From: Oligoflexia bacterium
GTDB lineage: Bacteria > Bdellovibrionota > UBA1018
DNA length: 64,000 nt
Assembly (NCBI GenBank): GCA_023701205.1
Contig: JAMPXJ010000001.1
Coordinates: forward strand, 220,869 to 284,868
Reading direction: 5' to 3'
Positions 1 through 8,507 of the stretch are shown here, piece after piece (positions within the stretch are counted from its first letter, which is position 1; every line of letters starts with the position of its first letter). The notes under the pieces were generated by a model. It saw only the letters and a program-made list of their open reading frames with translations. It was not told the DNA's origin and did no database searches. The position numbers and the translations under genes are program-made.

Positions 1-546
1 GATCTCCGGGGCTTCGCCGCGAACTTCGAGCTGCGGGGTGCGCCCGAGGCGAAAGAGGCCGAGCAGAACCAGGCCGGAGCGCTCCTCCGCATCCGCGGCG
101 CGGGCGCGGGCAAGGACGGCACCTACGCACTCTTCGAGGAGATGCCGGTCCGGCAGACCCTGGAGGCCAATGGCAAGACCTACGCGCTGGATCTGCGCCG
201 CGCGCGCACGATCCTGCCGTTCAAGCTCCATCTCATCCAATTCGAGAAGAAGATGCATCCCGGAACCGGGATGGCCAAGAGCTACAAGTCAGTGGTCACG
301 CTCCAGGACGGCGGGATCTCCCAGCGGGCTTTGATCCAGATGAACGAGCCGCTCCGTCATCGCGGCTACACCTTCTACCAGTCCTCCTTCATCGAGCATC
401 CCGCGGGCGACACGACGGTTCTCGCCGTCGTGAAGAACGCCGGCCGGACGTTTCCCTATATCTCGAGCATCATCATGTGCATCGGGCTGCTGGTTCACCT
501 CATGATCCAGGCGCCCAAGCTCATCCGCAACCGGCAGGGAGAATGA
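1..546 (+). CDS. resB: ResB-like cytochrome c biogenesis protein, C-terminal part
   Basis: The open frame enters from the left edge and ends in TGA at 544-546, so the N-terminus is missing. It would be the membrane partner of the downstream CcsA in system II cytochrome c maturation, which carries haem across the membrane and attaches it to apocytochromes. The visible part is a beta-rich extracytoplasmic region with GMAKSYKSVVTL and a YTFYQSSF stretch, both typical of ResB C-terminal halves. One hydrophobic helix follows (SSIIMCIGLLVHLMI, near the end), with a short basic cytoplasmic tail. The next gene starts one base after the stop, so the pair is almost certainly co-transcribed and translationally linked. 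Nearby multihaem cytochromes fit the role. The family call is confident; the exact ortholog is not. Confidence 0.8.
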   Translation, partial: DLRGFAANFELRGAPEAKEAEQNQAGALLRIRGAGAGKDGTYALFEEMPVRQTLEANGKTYALDLRRARTILPFKLHLIQFEKKMHPGTGMAKSYKSVVTLQDGGISQRALIQMNEPLRHRGYTFYQSSFIEHPAGDTTVLAVVKNAGRTFPYISSIIMCIGLLVHLMIQAPKLIRNRQGE

Positions 547-547
547 C

Positions 548-2446
548 ATGAAACGTTTACTGAGTTCCATCCTTCTGCTTTCCAGCGTCGTCGCGGCGGC
601 GAGCCCTACGCCGGATTTCACGTTCAAGGAGCTGGGCCTGGTGCCGATGCTCCACGAGGGCCGGATCAAGCCGCTGGACACCTTCGCGCGCATTCATCTC
701 CTGGCCTTTTACGGCCGGAGCAAGCTGCCGGATCAGAGCGCGATGCAGTGGCTGGCAGAGCTGCTTTTCGACGAGTCGCGGGCGTATGATCGGCGGGTTT
801 TCAACGTGTCGGATTACGCGGTGGTCGAGGCGCTGGGCCTGGAGCGCACCGAAGGCCACAAATATTCGTTCTACGAGCTGACCCAGGGATTCCAATCGCA
901 GGCGGAGACTTTCTCGCAGCTCCTGAACAAGAAGGAAGAGGAGCGCACTTCGGTCCAGAACCACATGGTCGAGGTGTACGAGAAGTACCTTCGTTATCTG
1001 GAGATCAGCCGCTCGTTCTCGGTCTTCCTGCCCCAGTTCGAGGTTTCCTCGCCGAAGCTCGCGCTGGCGCTGACGGTGCAGCCGGGGGAGCGGCTGAGCT
1101 TCCGGGATCTCATGAAGCGCAAGCAGTTCGAGGAGGGAATCCGCCGCCTGGTGACCTCCAAGGGCGCCGGACTCACGGATGACGAGAAACGGGAACTCGC
1201 GGAGCTTTCCATCCGGTACGATCGCGCCCAGCGCGATGTCCAGACGGAGATCTTCCGGATCATCCCGCCGCAGTGGCAGCATGCCTCGGATCTCTGGCTT
1301 GCGCCCACAGCATTGATGGGTTCGGGTCTCGGCTCGCCCGAAAGCACGCAGTACCTGAATCTGTGGAAAGGCCTGTACGAGGCCTATCATTCGGGCGACG
1401 GGCGGAAGTGGAACGAGACGAGCGCCCGGATCCTCGTCGAGTCGCAGCAGCACGCGGCGAAGGTCATTAGCCCCTGGAAGATCCGCCTCGAGAACGCTTA
1501 TAACCGTTTCGACTTCTTCACCTACAGCCTGGCGCTGTACATCGCTTCCTTCCTGGCGCTCGCTTTCAGCTGGATGATCTGGCCGCAGGCGCTGGCGCGC
1601 TGGAGCTTCGGGCTTCTCGCGGCAGGGGGCGTATTCCATCTGGCCGGAATGGTCATGAGGGTGGTTATCATGGGGCGCCCACCGGTGGCGACGCTCTACG
1701 AGTCGATCATCTTCGTGGGCCTCACGGCGGTGGTGTTCGGCCTGGTCCTGGAACGGATGCGCCGCAACGGCCTGGGCACGCTGATCGGCGCGGTGTCGGG
1801 CGCGATCCTGCAGTTCATGGGCACCCGGTACGAGACCTCGGGCGATACCATGGGCATGCTGGTGGCGGTGCTGAACACCAACTTCTGGCTGGCCACTCAC
1901 GTGGTCACGATCACGATCGGCTACGGCTCCTGCTTCGTCGGCGGGGTGCTCGGGCATGTCTATCTGCTGTCCCGCATCTTCAAGCCCAAGGATCAGGCGA
2001 AAGCGGACGAGGTGAGCCGCAACATCGTCGGCGTGAGCCTGGTTTCGCTTTTCTTCACGATGTTCGGGACGATCCTGGGCGGGATCTGGGCGGACCAGTC
2101 CTGGGGCCGCTTCTGGGGCTGGGATCCCAAGGAAAACGGCGCGCTCTGGATCGTGCTGTGGCTGCTTTTCCTGCTCCATGCGCGCCTTTGCGGGATCGTC
2201 GGCAAGATCGGCATGGCCGTCGGCATGGTGCTCACGAACGTGATCGTGGCGCTGGCCTGGTTCGGCGTGAACCTCCTGAACGTGGGCCTGCACTCGTACG
2301 GCTTCACTTCGAACATCGCCACGAATCTCGCGCTATTCTGCGGGGCGGAGATCCTGTTCTCGATCGTGACCTATGCAATGGCGAAGCAGAAAGAACAGCT
2401 TCTGGACAAGGATGAATCGCTCCGGAAAGGGATCGTCCAAACCTGA
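548..2446 (+). CDS. ccsA: Cytochrome c biogenesis protein CcsA/ResC (haem handling)
   Basis: This 632-residue protein starts with a cleavable-looking signal segment (LLSSILLLSSVVAAAS) and a long extracytoplasmic domain to about residue 325. A membrane half with many helices follows. It contains the tryptophan-rich WWD-type motif (WGRFWGWDPKENGALW, about residues 515-530) that binds haem in CcsA/CcmF proteins, and conserved histidines such as LATHVV and GLHSYGF. With ResB it forms the system II synthase that attaches haem to CXXCH motifs. Its length exceeds simple CcsA proteins because of the N-terminal domain, as in ResC-type proteins of deltaproteobacteria. It is followed by a hairpin that overlaps its stop codon. 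The cytochrome genes lie on the opposite strand just downstream. Confidence 0.9.
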   Translation: MKRLLSSILLLSSVVAAASPTPDFTFKELGLVPMLHEGRIKPLDTFARIHLLAFYGRSKLPDQSAMQWLAELLFDESRAYDRRVFNVSDYAVVEALGLERTEGHKYSFYELTQGFQSQAETFSQLLNKKEEERTSVQNHMVEVYEKYLRYLEISRSFSVFLPQFEVSSPKLALALTVQPGERLSFRDLMKRKQFEEGIRRLVTSKGAGLTDDEKRELAELSIRYDRAQRDVQTEIFRIIPPQWQHASDLWLAPTALMGSGLGSPESTQYLNLWKGLYEAYHSGDGRKWNETSARILVESQQHAAKVISPWKIRLENAYNRFDFFTYSLALYIASFLALAFSWMIWPQALARWSFGLLAAGGVFHLAGMVMRVVIMGRPPVATLYESIIFVGLTAVVFGLVLERMRRNGLGTLIGAVSGAILQFMGTRYETSGDTMGMLVAVLNTNFWLATHVVTITIGYGSCFVGGVLGHVYLLSRIFKPKDQAKADEVSRNIVGVSLVSLFFTMFGTILGGIWADQSWGRFWGWDPKENGALWIVLWLLFLLHARLCGIVGKIGMAVGMVLTNVIVALAWFGVNLLNVGLHSYGFTSNIATNLALFCGAEILFSIVTYAMAKQKEQLLDKDESLRKGIVQT

Positions 2447-2459
2447 TCCCTTTCCGGAG
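2420..2459. terminator. Hairpin at the 3' end of ccsA
   Basis: A 15-bp perfect inverted repeat (left arm 2420-2434, right arm 2445-2459) flanks a 10-base loop and overlaps the last codons and stop of ccsA. No clear T-run follows on either strand, so it may act as a transcript-end stabiliser or bidirectional barrier between two convergent genes rather than a classical intrinsic terminator. Confidence 0.6.
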
Positions 2460-2481
2460 GGTTAAATCGGGGTTCCGACAG

Positions 2482-2718
2482 TCAGAGAGGGCGTTTTTTC
2501 AGGACGTTCTCGAGGTCGCTTGAGATCTCCTTGGACTCGCGCAGGAGCTGCACGAGCCAGAGGGCGACCGCGGCCAGGATGAAGAGCATCCCGAAGGTGA
2601 ACGCCGCCGCGATTCCCAACGGGCTGTGCATGCTGCCGGCGATGACGAGCAGGAACAGTCCGATGAACTGCAGGGCCAGGATCTGGATGACGTGACTGGG
2701 TGGATATTTATTGCTCAT
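2482..2718 (-). CDS. Small two-helix membrane protein beside multihaem cytochrome
   Basis: The gene encodes 78 residues with two hydrophobic helices (about residues 10-27 and 33-58) and a charged C-terminal tail. I do not recognise the family. It lies 15 bases downstream of the NapC/NrfH-type cytochrome gene on the same strand, so it is probably co-transcribed with it. It may be a small accessory membrane subunit of that electron-transfer complex; this is inference from position only. It contains no cysteines and so binds no c-type haem. Confidence 0.6.
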   Translation of the reverse strand: MSNKYPPSHVIQILALQFIGLFLLVIAGSMHSPLGIAAAFTFGMLFILAAVALWLVQLLRESKEISSDLENVLKKRPL

Positions 2719-2733
2719 GGTCGGTCTCCGTTC

Positions 2734-3399
2734 TCATTCGTCCGCCGACGGCTTCGCGCCCTCGGCTGAAGGTGAAGCGACGGTCTCAGGCTCTTCCGCG
2801 TCCTCGGCGGCCTCCCGCACTCCGTGCGCGATGTCATGGCAACCGGCGACGAGGCAGCCTTTTTCGCCGCTCAGGATCTTCTCGAGGTAGCCGGGCTCCT
2901 TGTTGTGGTTTTTCTTCGCGCGGAACCGCTTGGACTCCGCGTGGCAGTAGAGGCAGTTGTTCACGTCATAAGGCTTGTAGGTCTTGATCTCCTCGGGTTT
3001 GGGCGGCGTCGTGAAGTAATAGACCCAGAGGTGCTTGAGGCCGCTGAGCTTGGCCCGCACGCCGCCGAAGAGATCGTAATCGGTATGGCAGGTGTAACAG
3101 GCCTTTTCCTTGGGGACGTAGTTGTTCGCCCAGTGGACCGCGGCGACGATCTCCTCGTCCTCGGACTTGAGGCTATCACCGTGCTTTTCCATCGTGTGGC
3201 AGCGCAGGCAGAAGTCGACGTTTTTCATCGACTCGATCGTATGGACGTTGGCCGGAACGGCTCCGAGAACGGGAAAGATCACTACGATCAGGCCGATCAT
3301 CAGGCGCCGGGTGATTCGGCCGAAGCTGTGCCAGCCGAAGATCAGCATTGAGATCAGCAGCAGGTCCGCCGCGAGAATGAACCAAAGGAGTATGCTCAT
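2734..3399 (-). CDS. NapC/NrfH-type membrane multihaem cytochrome c
   Basis: The 221-residue protein has two N-terminal helices (about 3-22 and 34-50) and then an exported domain with three canonical haem sites: CLRCH at 64-68, CYTCH at 101-105 and CLYCH at 149-153. A fourth, CLVAGCH (182-188), has CX4CH spacing. NapC/NrfH proteins take electrons from quinol and pass them to periplasmic reductases. No periplasmic partner such as NrfA lies nearby, so the acceptor is unknown. The tail after residue 195 is acidic and low in complexity. The start is preceded by AAGGAA. ResBC at the left of the window would supply haem attachment. Confidence 0.8.
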   Translation of the reverse strand: MSILLWFILAADLLLISMLIFGWHSFGRITRRLMIGLIVVIFPVLGAVPANVHTIESMKNVDFCLRCHTMEKHGDSLKSEDEEIVAAVHWANNYVPKEKACYTCHTDYDLFGGVRAKLSGLKHLWVYYFTTPPKPEEIKTYKPYDVNNCLYCHAESKRFRAKKNHNKEPGYLEKILSGEKGCLVAGCHDIAHGVREAAEDAEEPETVASPSAEGAKPSADE

Positions 3400-3413
3400 G
3401 GAAGGGTTCCTTT

Positions 3414-3445
3414 AAAAAAGGGCCGGCGGAGGTTCCCGCCAGCCC
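3414..3445 (-). terminator. Intrinsic terminator after the monohaem cytochrome gene
   Basis: Read on the minus strand, a 10-bp GC-rich stem (arms 3436-3445 and 3420-3429, one G-T pair, 6-base loop) is followed directly by six T residues (3414-3419). It lies between the monohaem cytochrome gene and the NapC-type gene. It should end or attenuate transcription from the first, so the second gene may be expressed at a lower level or from read-through. Confidence 0.8.
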
Positions 3446-3458
3446 TTCGTTTTAACGC

Positions 3459-3860
3459 TTATTTGCCTTTCTTTTCCGATTTTTCCGGCTTGGTCTTGAG
3501 AGTCTCGAGCCAGGTGGTGATCGTCTCGAGCTCGGACTTGGAACCCTTGAACCGCTTGCGGTGCTCCTTGCCTTCCTTCTTGACGCTCTTCTTCAGATAC
3601 TTGCGCATCCAGGCGGCGTCGTGCTCCAGCCCGGCTCCGGAGAGATCCGGCGGCTCCTTTTCGTCCTTGTCCTTCTCGTCTTTTTTCTCCGAGGCGGAGA
3701 GCTTCACTCCGAGCGAGTTGATGGTGTGGCACTCGTCGCAGTGCTGCGCCTTGAAGATCTTCAATCCTTCGGGCTCCTCCGCGCCGGCCAGGCCGGGTGC
3801 CGCCAGGCTCGCCGCGAGGACGAGCGAGAGCGATATGATCAGTTGGGGTCGAATCGACAT
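3459..3860 (-). CDS. Small periplasmic monohaem cytochrome c
   Basis: The ATG at 3860 is chosen because AGGAG lies 9 bases upstream and a clean signal peptide follows (LIISLSLVLAASLAAPGLAGA). The mature protein carries one haem site, CDECH, followed by a lysine- and glutamate-rich linker and a short helical region. A methionine in DAAWMRKYL could be the second axial ligand. The size and arrangement suggest a soluble class I-like c-type cytochrome that shuttles electrons in the periplasm. The low-complexity charged insert (KKDEKDKDEKEPPD) between the haem site and the rest is unusual. An intrinsic terminator separates it from the NapC-type gene on the same strand. Confidence 0.75.
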   Translation of the reverse strand: MSIRPQLIISLSLVLAASLAAPGLAGAEEPEGLKIFKAQHCDECHTINSLGVKLSASEKKDEKDKDEKEPPDLSGAGLEHDAAWMRKYLKKSVKKEGKEHRKRFKGSKSELETITTWLETLKTKPEKSEKKGK

Positions 3861-4003
3861 CGTGCATGCTCCTATCAGTGGAAATGCGTTGAATACAAAA
3901 AGACAGCAATTTGCCTGTCCTGCGATTTTCACATGGTTTGATACGTTCAGCAATAAGAGCAAGGATTGCGCCGGCACCGCGCTTGCGATATCACGGGAAG
4001 CGT

Positions 4004-4741
4004 ATGCGGCATCTGATGACCACTCGCACGATCGCGTTCCTGAGCCTTTTGTTCGTCATGGTTCCGATCAGCCCCCGGGGTGCGTCGGCATCACCGCGCT
4101 GCGAAGAGGTGGTCGAGCGCGTCGGTGCGCTGCAGGTGCAGGTGATTCGGAGCTCCGACCGTTGCTTCGTGAACCTGACGCCCACGAACATCTCCGGAAT
4201 GGTCTACCGCTCCTTTCTGGTGACGAGTGAAGGAAAGCTGCTGGTCTTTAATTCCTACGGCGACGGGCCTGATTCCGAGGATACGGGGGCGCGCGAGTTT
4301 TTCTTCTTTCCGCGCGTACGGGAAACGGGTTTTGCCTGGCGCGACGACGGGACCTTGGGGCTGCTGCTGGTGAACGGCGAGGAGCTCCGCGTGGATACCG
4401 CCACGGCGCGCCTGCGCGGGCTTACTGGCGGAGAGCTGGTCGAAGCGGAGGCGGTGGACCGCCGTAACCAGGGCGGCGTGGAGATCCCGCGGCATTCGGG
4501 CATCCTGCTGGATGCGGGATATCGCCGCGGCGGATCCCCGATCCTGCGGCGACAGGGGAGCTCGCGCTTCAGCGATCCCGATGGAAAATCCTGCACCGTG
4601 CGCAACGAGGAGGTCTTCCGTTACCCTTCGACGCCCGACGGAGAGGTCGGCCTCCGTCATGAAACTGACGCTGAGCTTGCCGGGTTCCTGCGCGCGCGCT
4701 GTCCCGGCTTGAGAGCTGAGCTCCTGCAGCAAGGCCAGTGA
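4004..4741 (+). CDS. Secreted protein of unknown function
   Basis: From the ATG at 4004 (GGGAAG just upstream) the protein is 245 residues with a signal peptide ending near ASA. The mature part is rich in beta-forming and charged residues with four to five cysteines. No family is recognised. Its stop overlaps the start of the YcxB-like gene, so the two are translated from one message. The promoter must lie in the short divergent gap shared with the monohaem cytochrome gene, roughly 3861-4003. Confidence 0.6.
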   Translation: MRHLMTTRTIAFLSLLFVMVPISPRGASASPRCEEVVERVGALQVQVIRSSDRCFVNLTPTNISGMVYRSFLVTSEGKLLVFNSYGDGPDSEDTGAREFFFFPRVRETGFAWRDDGTLGLLLVNGEELRVDTATARLRGLTGGELVEAEAVDRRNQGGVEIPRHSGILLDAGYRRGGSPILRRQGSSRFSDPDGKSCTVRNEEVFRYPSTPDGEVGLRHETDAELAGFLRARCPGLRAELLQQGQ

Positions 4742-5250
4742 TGAGAACGGGCGAGTGTCGCGTTGCCTTCGTTCTGAGCGAGTCCGAGTTCGTGCGCGCG
4801 CATCGGGTCCATCTGCGGCGATCGCTGCTCACCTTCAAGAACGCGCTCGCCTTGACCTTCGCGCTGGGCTTGGGGATGGTTCAGGCGGCGATCTTCGGAG
4901 GGGAGGACTGGGCGCTTCGGGTCTTCGGTTTGCTCTGGGTGATGGTGATCGGTTTTGCGGCCTATTCCTTCGTGCAGCTGCCCCGGACGCTGTTTCGGCG
5001 CCAGTCGCGCTATTCAGGGCCGCAGGAGGCGGTCCTGGCGAGCGACGGGGTCCGGCTGCGGTTTCAAGGCGGGCCCGAGGAGCTTCGGTCCTGGTCGGAG
5101 CTTACGGAAACCTTCGAGGACCACGAGTTCTTCTTTTTCCGACTTCGGCACGGGGTGCCCTGGATAGTTCCCAAGCGCGCGTTCGCGAGCCCGGCCGAGG
5201 CGGCCCGGTTCCGCTCCTTTCTCGAATCCGACGCCGCAGTTATGCCATAA
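4741..5250 (+). CDS. YcxB-like membrane protein
   Basis: The protein of about 169 residues has a short N-terminal cytoplasmic segment, two adjacent hydrophobic helices (about 35-55 and 60-82) and a cytoplasmic domain. That domain resembles the YcxB-like family, a small pleckstrin-homology-like fold (SWSELTETFEDHEFFFFRL, then a WIVPKRAF strand). The ATG shares one base with the previous stop; a GTG one codon earlier (4738) is an alternative. The molecular function of YcxB-like proteins is unknown. The operon contains the preceding secreted protein and probably the radical SAM gene that starts 9 bases later. Confidence 0.65.
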   Translation: MRTGECRVAFVLSESEFVRAHRVHLRRSLLTFKNALALTFALGLGMVQAAIFGGEDWALRVFGLLWVMVIGFAAYSFVQLPRTLFRRQSRYSGPQEAVLASDGVRLRFQGGPEELRSWSELTETFEDHEFFFFRLRHGVPWIVPKRAFASPAEAARFRSFLESDAAVMP

Positions 5251-5259
5251 TGGCTGCGG

Positions 5260-7764
5260 ATGAATCATCGCGACTGGTACCAGCGAAACGCACCGGAGCT
5301 GCAGCAGGAAGGCCTCTGGCTTCGTGGCGGCGAGCTCAATACCTTGCCCCTTTCGGAGTACGACTCGCGCCCGTTCCGCGCGCTTTTCGCGCGGCTCTCG
5401 ACTTATCTCGACACGGGCTATTCCTTCACGCACCAGCTTCTTTACCAGCTCGCGGCCGGAACGCCGGGGGTTTTCCCGGATCTGGCCTATCTTCCGCCGC
5501 GGGGGGATGCCGCGATTTTCGATCGCGATGGAGTCCCTTGGCTGCTCGGCACGCAGACGAAGCGGGGCCCCGAGGGCTTCGATCTGATCGGCTTTTCCAA
5601 CTCGATCGTGCAGGAGCTCATCAATCTGCGCATAATGCTCGCGCGGAGCGGGATACCGCTCTCGAAAGCCGAGCGGCTCGAGCGACCCGAGGTCCCTCTG
5701 CTTTTGCTCGGGGGGGCTAACGCGCTGTATTCCTCGGCGGCCTGGCTCGACGCGCCGCTCGTGGACGCGATCTTCGTCGGCGAAAGCGATCAGGCGATCA
5801 GGGAGATCCTGGAGCTGTGTCGCGACGGCAAGGCCGCGGGCCGGCCGAAAAGTGAGCTTCTTTCGGAGCTCGCGCGGCTTCCGGGCGTCTTCGAGCCGGA
5901 TCGGCCCGGACCCACGCGCAAGAGCTTCGTCTGGGACCTGAATCGTTCCATGGCGCTCGAACGCGCGCCGATCCCTTACGTGCCCGAGCAGGCGGGCGCG
6001 GCGCATCTGCAGATCAGCGAAGGTTGCCCCTGCTTCTGCAGCTTCTGCGCGGAAAGCTGGGAGCGACGCCCCTATCGTGAGCGCTCGAGCGAAGTGCTGC
6101 GCGAGAAGGCGCTCAGGCTCAAGGCTTCGATGGGCCTCGATACGGTGGATCTCTACAGCTTCAATTTCAACCTGCACTCGGAGCTCTATGGGATTCTCTG
6201 GGAGCTCGCGCCGAACTTCCGGCATATCGGTCTCAAGAGCCAGCGTTTCGACCTGCTCGCGCACGATCCGGAGATGCTCCGGTTCCAGCAGGTGCTTGAC
6301 AAGACGAGCCTCACCTGCGGCCTCGAGGGGATCTCCCCCCGGATGAGGCGCTACCTGCACAAGAACCTCGACGACGGGGAGCTGCACCGGAGTCTCGAGG
6401 CGATCTTCAAGGTCAAGGCGCGCGAGCTGAAGGTCTTCATGATCGCCACGGGACTGGAGGAGGAGCAGGACTTCGAAGAGCTCGGTGGGCTGCTTGAGCA
6501 CCTGAATCAGGCGCGGCGGCGGACGGACGCGCGCACGCGGGTGATCTTCTCGATGACGCCGCTGGTGCGCTTTCCGTGGACGCCGCTCGAGTTCGAGGAT
6601 GCCTTTCCGATGGCCCGCTTCGAGCCGATCCTGCGCAAGACGGCGGGCCGGGTGCGGGCGGCGGGCTTCGAGTTTCGGGAAGCGGCGGACCTCCCTGAAT
6701 ACTGGGTCTCCCAGGTGCTCGTGCGCGCGGCGGAGCCGGCGGTCGCGCGCGCGCTGGGACGGGCGATCGAGCGCACGGACTTCGTGTATTACCGCGAGAT
6801 TCCGGAGGGGTTCCGGGCGACGCTCGAAAGCGCGCTTCGCGAGGAGGGTCTTGAGCCCGAGCGCCTGCTTCTCGGCTTCAGTCTCGAGGAAAGTCGCGCG
6901 AAGCCCTGGGCGACGATCGAGACCGGAGTCAAGCGGGAGTTCCTCTGGGAGCGGGCGCAGCTTGCCCGCCGGTTCGGCGAGATCGACTACTGCCTGGGCC
7001 GCAGCTGGACGAAGGCGCGCTGCTCGCATTGCGGCGGCTGCCCCACGCGGCATCACGTGCGCGCGATCGTGCTGGCCGACCAGAAGCGCGGCTATTCCGT
7101 GGACGACTTCAAAGCGCGACGGCTCGCGGCCCAGAGGCTCGAACGAAAGCTCGGCTTCCTCGTCGAGGTGGGCGCGCCCGCGCGGGGCCTGCCTCGCAAG
7201 ATGATGGGCGTGGCTCTCGCGCGCGCGCTCATGCTGAGCGCCTCGGAGCTCGTGCCCCTTTTTCGTGGATTCGCCGGGGCGCACTGGTCGAAGGAGGACG
7301 AGCCGGTCTGGGTGACGGGCAAGGACGCGCTGACGCTCGTGTGGAGCGAGCCAGCGCTCGCGCTGCTGGCGAGCCGCTTGGCGGACCCGGCCTGGCTTGC
7401 GCGGGTGAACGCGGAGCTGGGCGAGTGGGGGAAGTTGCTGGGAGCCGTACCTCCTTCCGGTTGGGCGCCTTCAGGCCTGCGTCTCGTGACCTCCTGGGAG
7501 CCCAGGCTGGAGGCCTATCTCAAAGCGCGCGGGCTCAAGCATACGTTGCGCAAGGACGGCGATGGCGGCTATGTTTTCGAGCTGACGCCTGAGTCCGTTC
7601 GTAGGGGCTTCTTGCGGAAACTTTCCCGGAAAAAGCTCGAAGACGGGGCATTTGGCTGCGAACTCGCGACCGGGCCGAAGTTCGAGCTGACCGAATTCCT
7701 CGCGCAGGGAGTTCTCGGCGGAAAAGGCGCCCGAGCTTCGAGAATTCGGCTCGAGGCGTTTTGA
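5260..7764 (+). CDS. Radical SAM protein with B12-binding-like N-terminus
   Basis: The 834-residue protein has an N-terminal part that looks like a cobalamin-binding fold (LLGGANALYS, DAIFVGESD, about 150-180) as found in B12-dependent radical SAM enzymes. The cluster-binding motif CX3CX2C is at C256, C260 and C263, with an extra cysteine at 258. A TIM-barrel region follows to about residue 500. A second cysteine cluster, CSHCGGC, lies at 588-594 and may bind another metal or iron-sulfur cluster. The last 200 residues are a separate domain. The reaction is unknown; the architecture resembles uncharacterised large radical SAM proteins of deltaproteobacteria. The DXHXXG cobalamin motif is not evident, so B12 use is uncertain. 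Confidence 0.75.
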   Translation: MNHRDWYQRNAPELQQEGLWLRGGELNTLPLSEYDSRPFRALFARLSTYLDTGYSFTHQLLYQLAAGTPGVFPDLAYLPPRGDAAIFDRDGVPWLLGTQTKRGPEGFDLIGFSNSIVQELINLRIMLARSGIPLSKAERLERPEVPLLLLGGANALYSSAAWLDAPLVDAIFVGESDQAIREILELCRDGKAAGRPKSELLSELARLPGVFEPDRPGPTRKSFVWDLNRSMALERAPIPYVPEQAGAAHLQISEGCPCFCSFCAESWERRPYRERSSEVLREKALRLKASMGLDTVDLYSFNFNLHSELYGILWELAPNFRHIGLKSQRFDLLAHDPEMLRFQQVLDKTSLTCGLEGISPRMRRYLHKNLDDGELHRSLEAIFKVKARELKVFMIATGLEEEQDFEELGGLLEHLNQARRRTDARTRVIFSMTPLVRFPWTPLEFEDAFPMARFEPILRKTAGRVRAAGFEFREAADLPEYWVSQVLVRAAEPAVARALGRAIERTDFVYYREIPEGFRATLESALREEGLEPERLLLGFSLEESRAKPWATIETGVKREFLWERAQLARRFGEIDYCLGRSWTKARCSHCGGCPTRHHVRAIVLADQKRGYSVDDFKARRLAAQRLERKLGFLVEVGAPARGLPRKMMGVALARALMLSASELVPLFRGFAGAHWSKEDEPVWVTGKDALTLVWSEPALALLASRLADPAWLARVNAELGEWGKLLGAVPPSGWAPSGLRLVTSWEPRLEAYLKARGLKHTLRKDGDGGYVFELTPESVRRGFLRKLSRKKLEDGAFGCELATGPKFELTEFLAQGVLGGKGARASRIRLEAF

Positions 7765-7766
7765 GC

Positions 7767-8240
7767 TCAGTGGAGCAGGTCTCCGATCGTGGTGTCGACC
7801 GTGAGGAAATATCTGAAAGGATCGATGAAGCTGCCGCCGATGTAGACGCCGCTGCCCCGAACGGCCAACGCGTAGGTGTTGGAGCCGGAACCCGGGGGAT
7901 TCCAATTCGGAATGAATCTCGCGCGGCACGTTCCCGCCGAACGCCAGATCCGCCGTGGGCGTCGCGGTGCCGATGCCGATGCTTCCGTTGGTGTAGGTGA
8001 TGCCGGAGCCCAGTTTCTGGCTCGAGGAGCTGCCCGAGCGGAGATATAGCGAGTCATGGTGGTGAAGCGCGGAAGCATCCGAGCCGTCCGTCAGCGTGGC
8101 CAGGGTGCCTTGGGAGACGTTGCCCGAGACCTGGATCAGCTCATCCGCGCTCAGGCCCTGCAACGACCACATCCGTCAACGGGTTTACGCCTCCGGAGTC
8201 ATACAGCCTGCCAAAAAGCACTTGGCCCTGGGGAATGATC
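7767..8240 (-). pseudogene. Decayed mosaic surface protein (tail-fibre-like)
   Basis: Protein-like sequence continues through three reading frames on the minus strand. The first piece (about 8240-8170) reads as QVLFGRLYDSGGVNPL. The second (8172 to about 7910) contains DGSDASALHHHDSLYL and GIGTATPTADLAFGG, typical of bacterial proteins related to phage tail fibres and endosialidase chaperones. The third (about 7920-7767) reads NTYALAVRGSGVYIGGSF, a motif of repeat-rich surface beta-propeller-like proteins. At least two frameshifts are needed, and no intact start is visible. It is a remnant, perhaps joined from two gene families. The stop lies three bases past the radical SAM stop, in convergent orientation. 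Confidence 0.65.
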
Positions 8241-8281
8241 TAATCCGGCAGAATGATGAAGGAGCGGTCGCTGGGCAATGC

Positions 8282-8503
8282 TCACTGAATCGCGGGCGTT
8301 CTGACGGCATGGAGTGGGGGTCTTCCACCGCGTCGCGCTCGGGCATTGCGAGCAAGCTCACGGAGCTGTTTGCGGTTGCGCCAGACGAGATAAGCGACGC
8401 CTCCGATCAGGCCAAATTTTCGAAGCAAGAAGCGATAGACCATTCCCGCTCAGGCTGCAAGAGCAAGGCCGGCTAGCATTGCCAGCTCGTTTCGCGATCT
8501 CAT
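8282..8503 (-). pseudogene. Small membrane protein gene with in-frame TGA
   Basis: An ATG at 8503 lies four bases after the stop of the upstream secreted-protein gene. It opens a frame that reads 17 codons (ELAMLAGLALAA), hits TGA at 8450-8452, then continues in frame for 55 codons (AGMVYRFLLRKFGLIGGVAY, then a basic tail) to TGA at 8282-8284. The two parts together look like one membrane-anchored protein of about 73 residues, so the TGA is probably a nonsense mutation. Alternatively the second part is an independent 53-residue protein from the ATG at 8443, preceded by GAGCGGGA. I do not recognise the family. Confidence 0.4.
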
Positions 8504-8507
8504 CTCG

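Noticed and set aside
557..2293. Long minus-strand frame opposite ccsA
   Set aside because: It is the codon-bias shadow of the ccsA frame: composition is rich in His, Arg and Glu without domains, and ccsA has clear WWD motifs.
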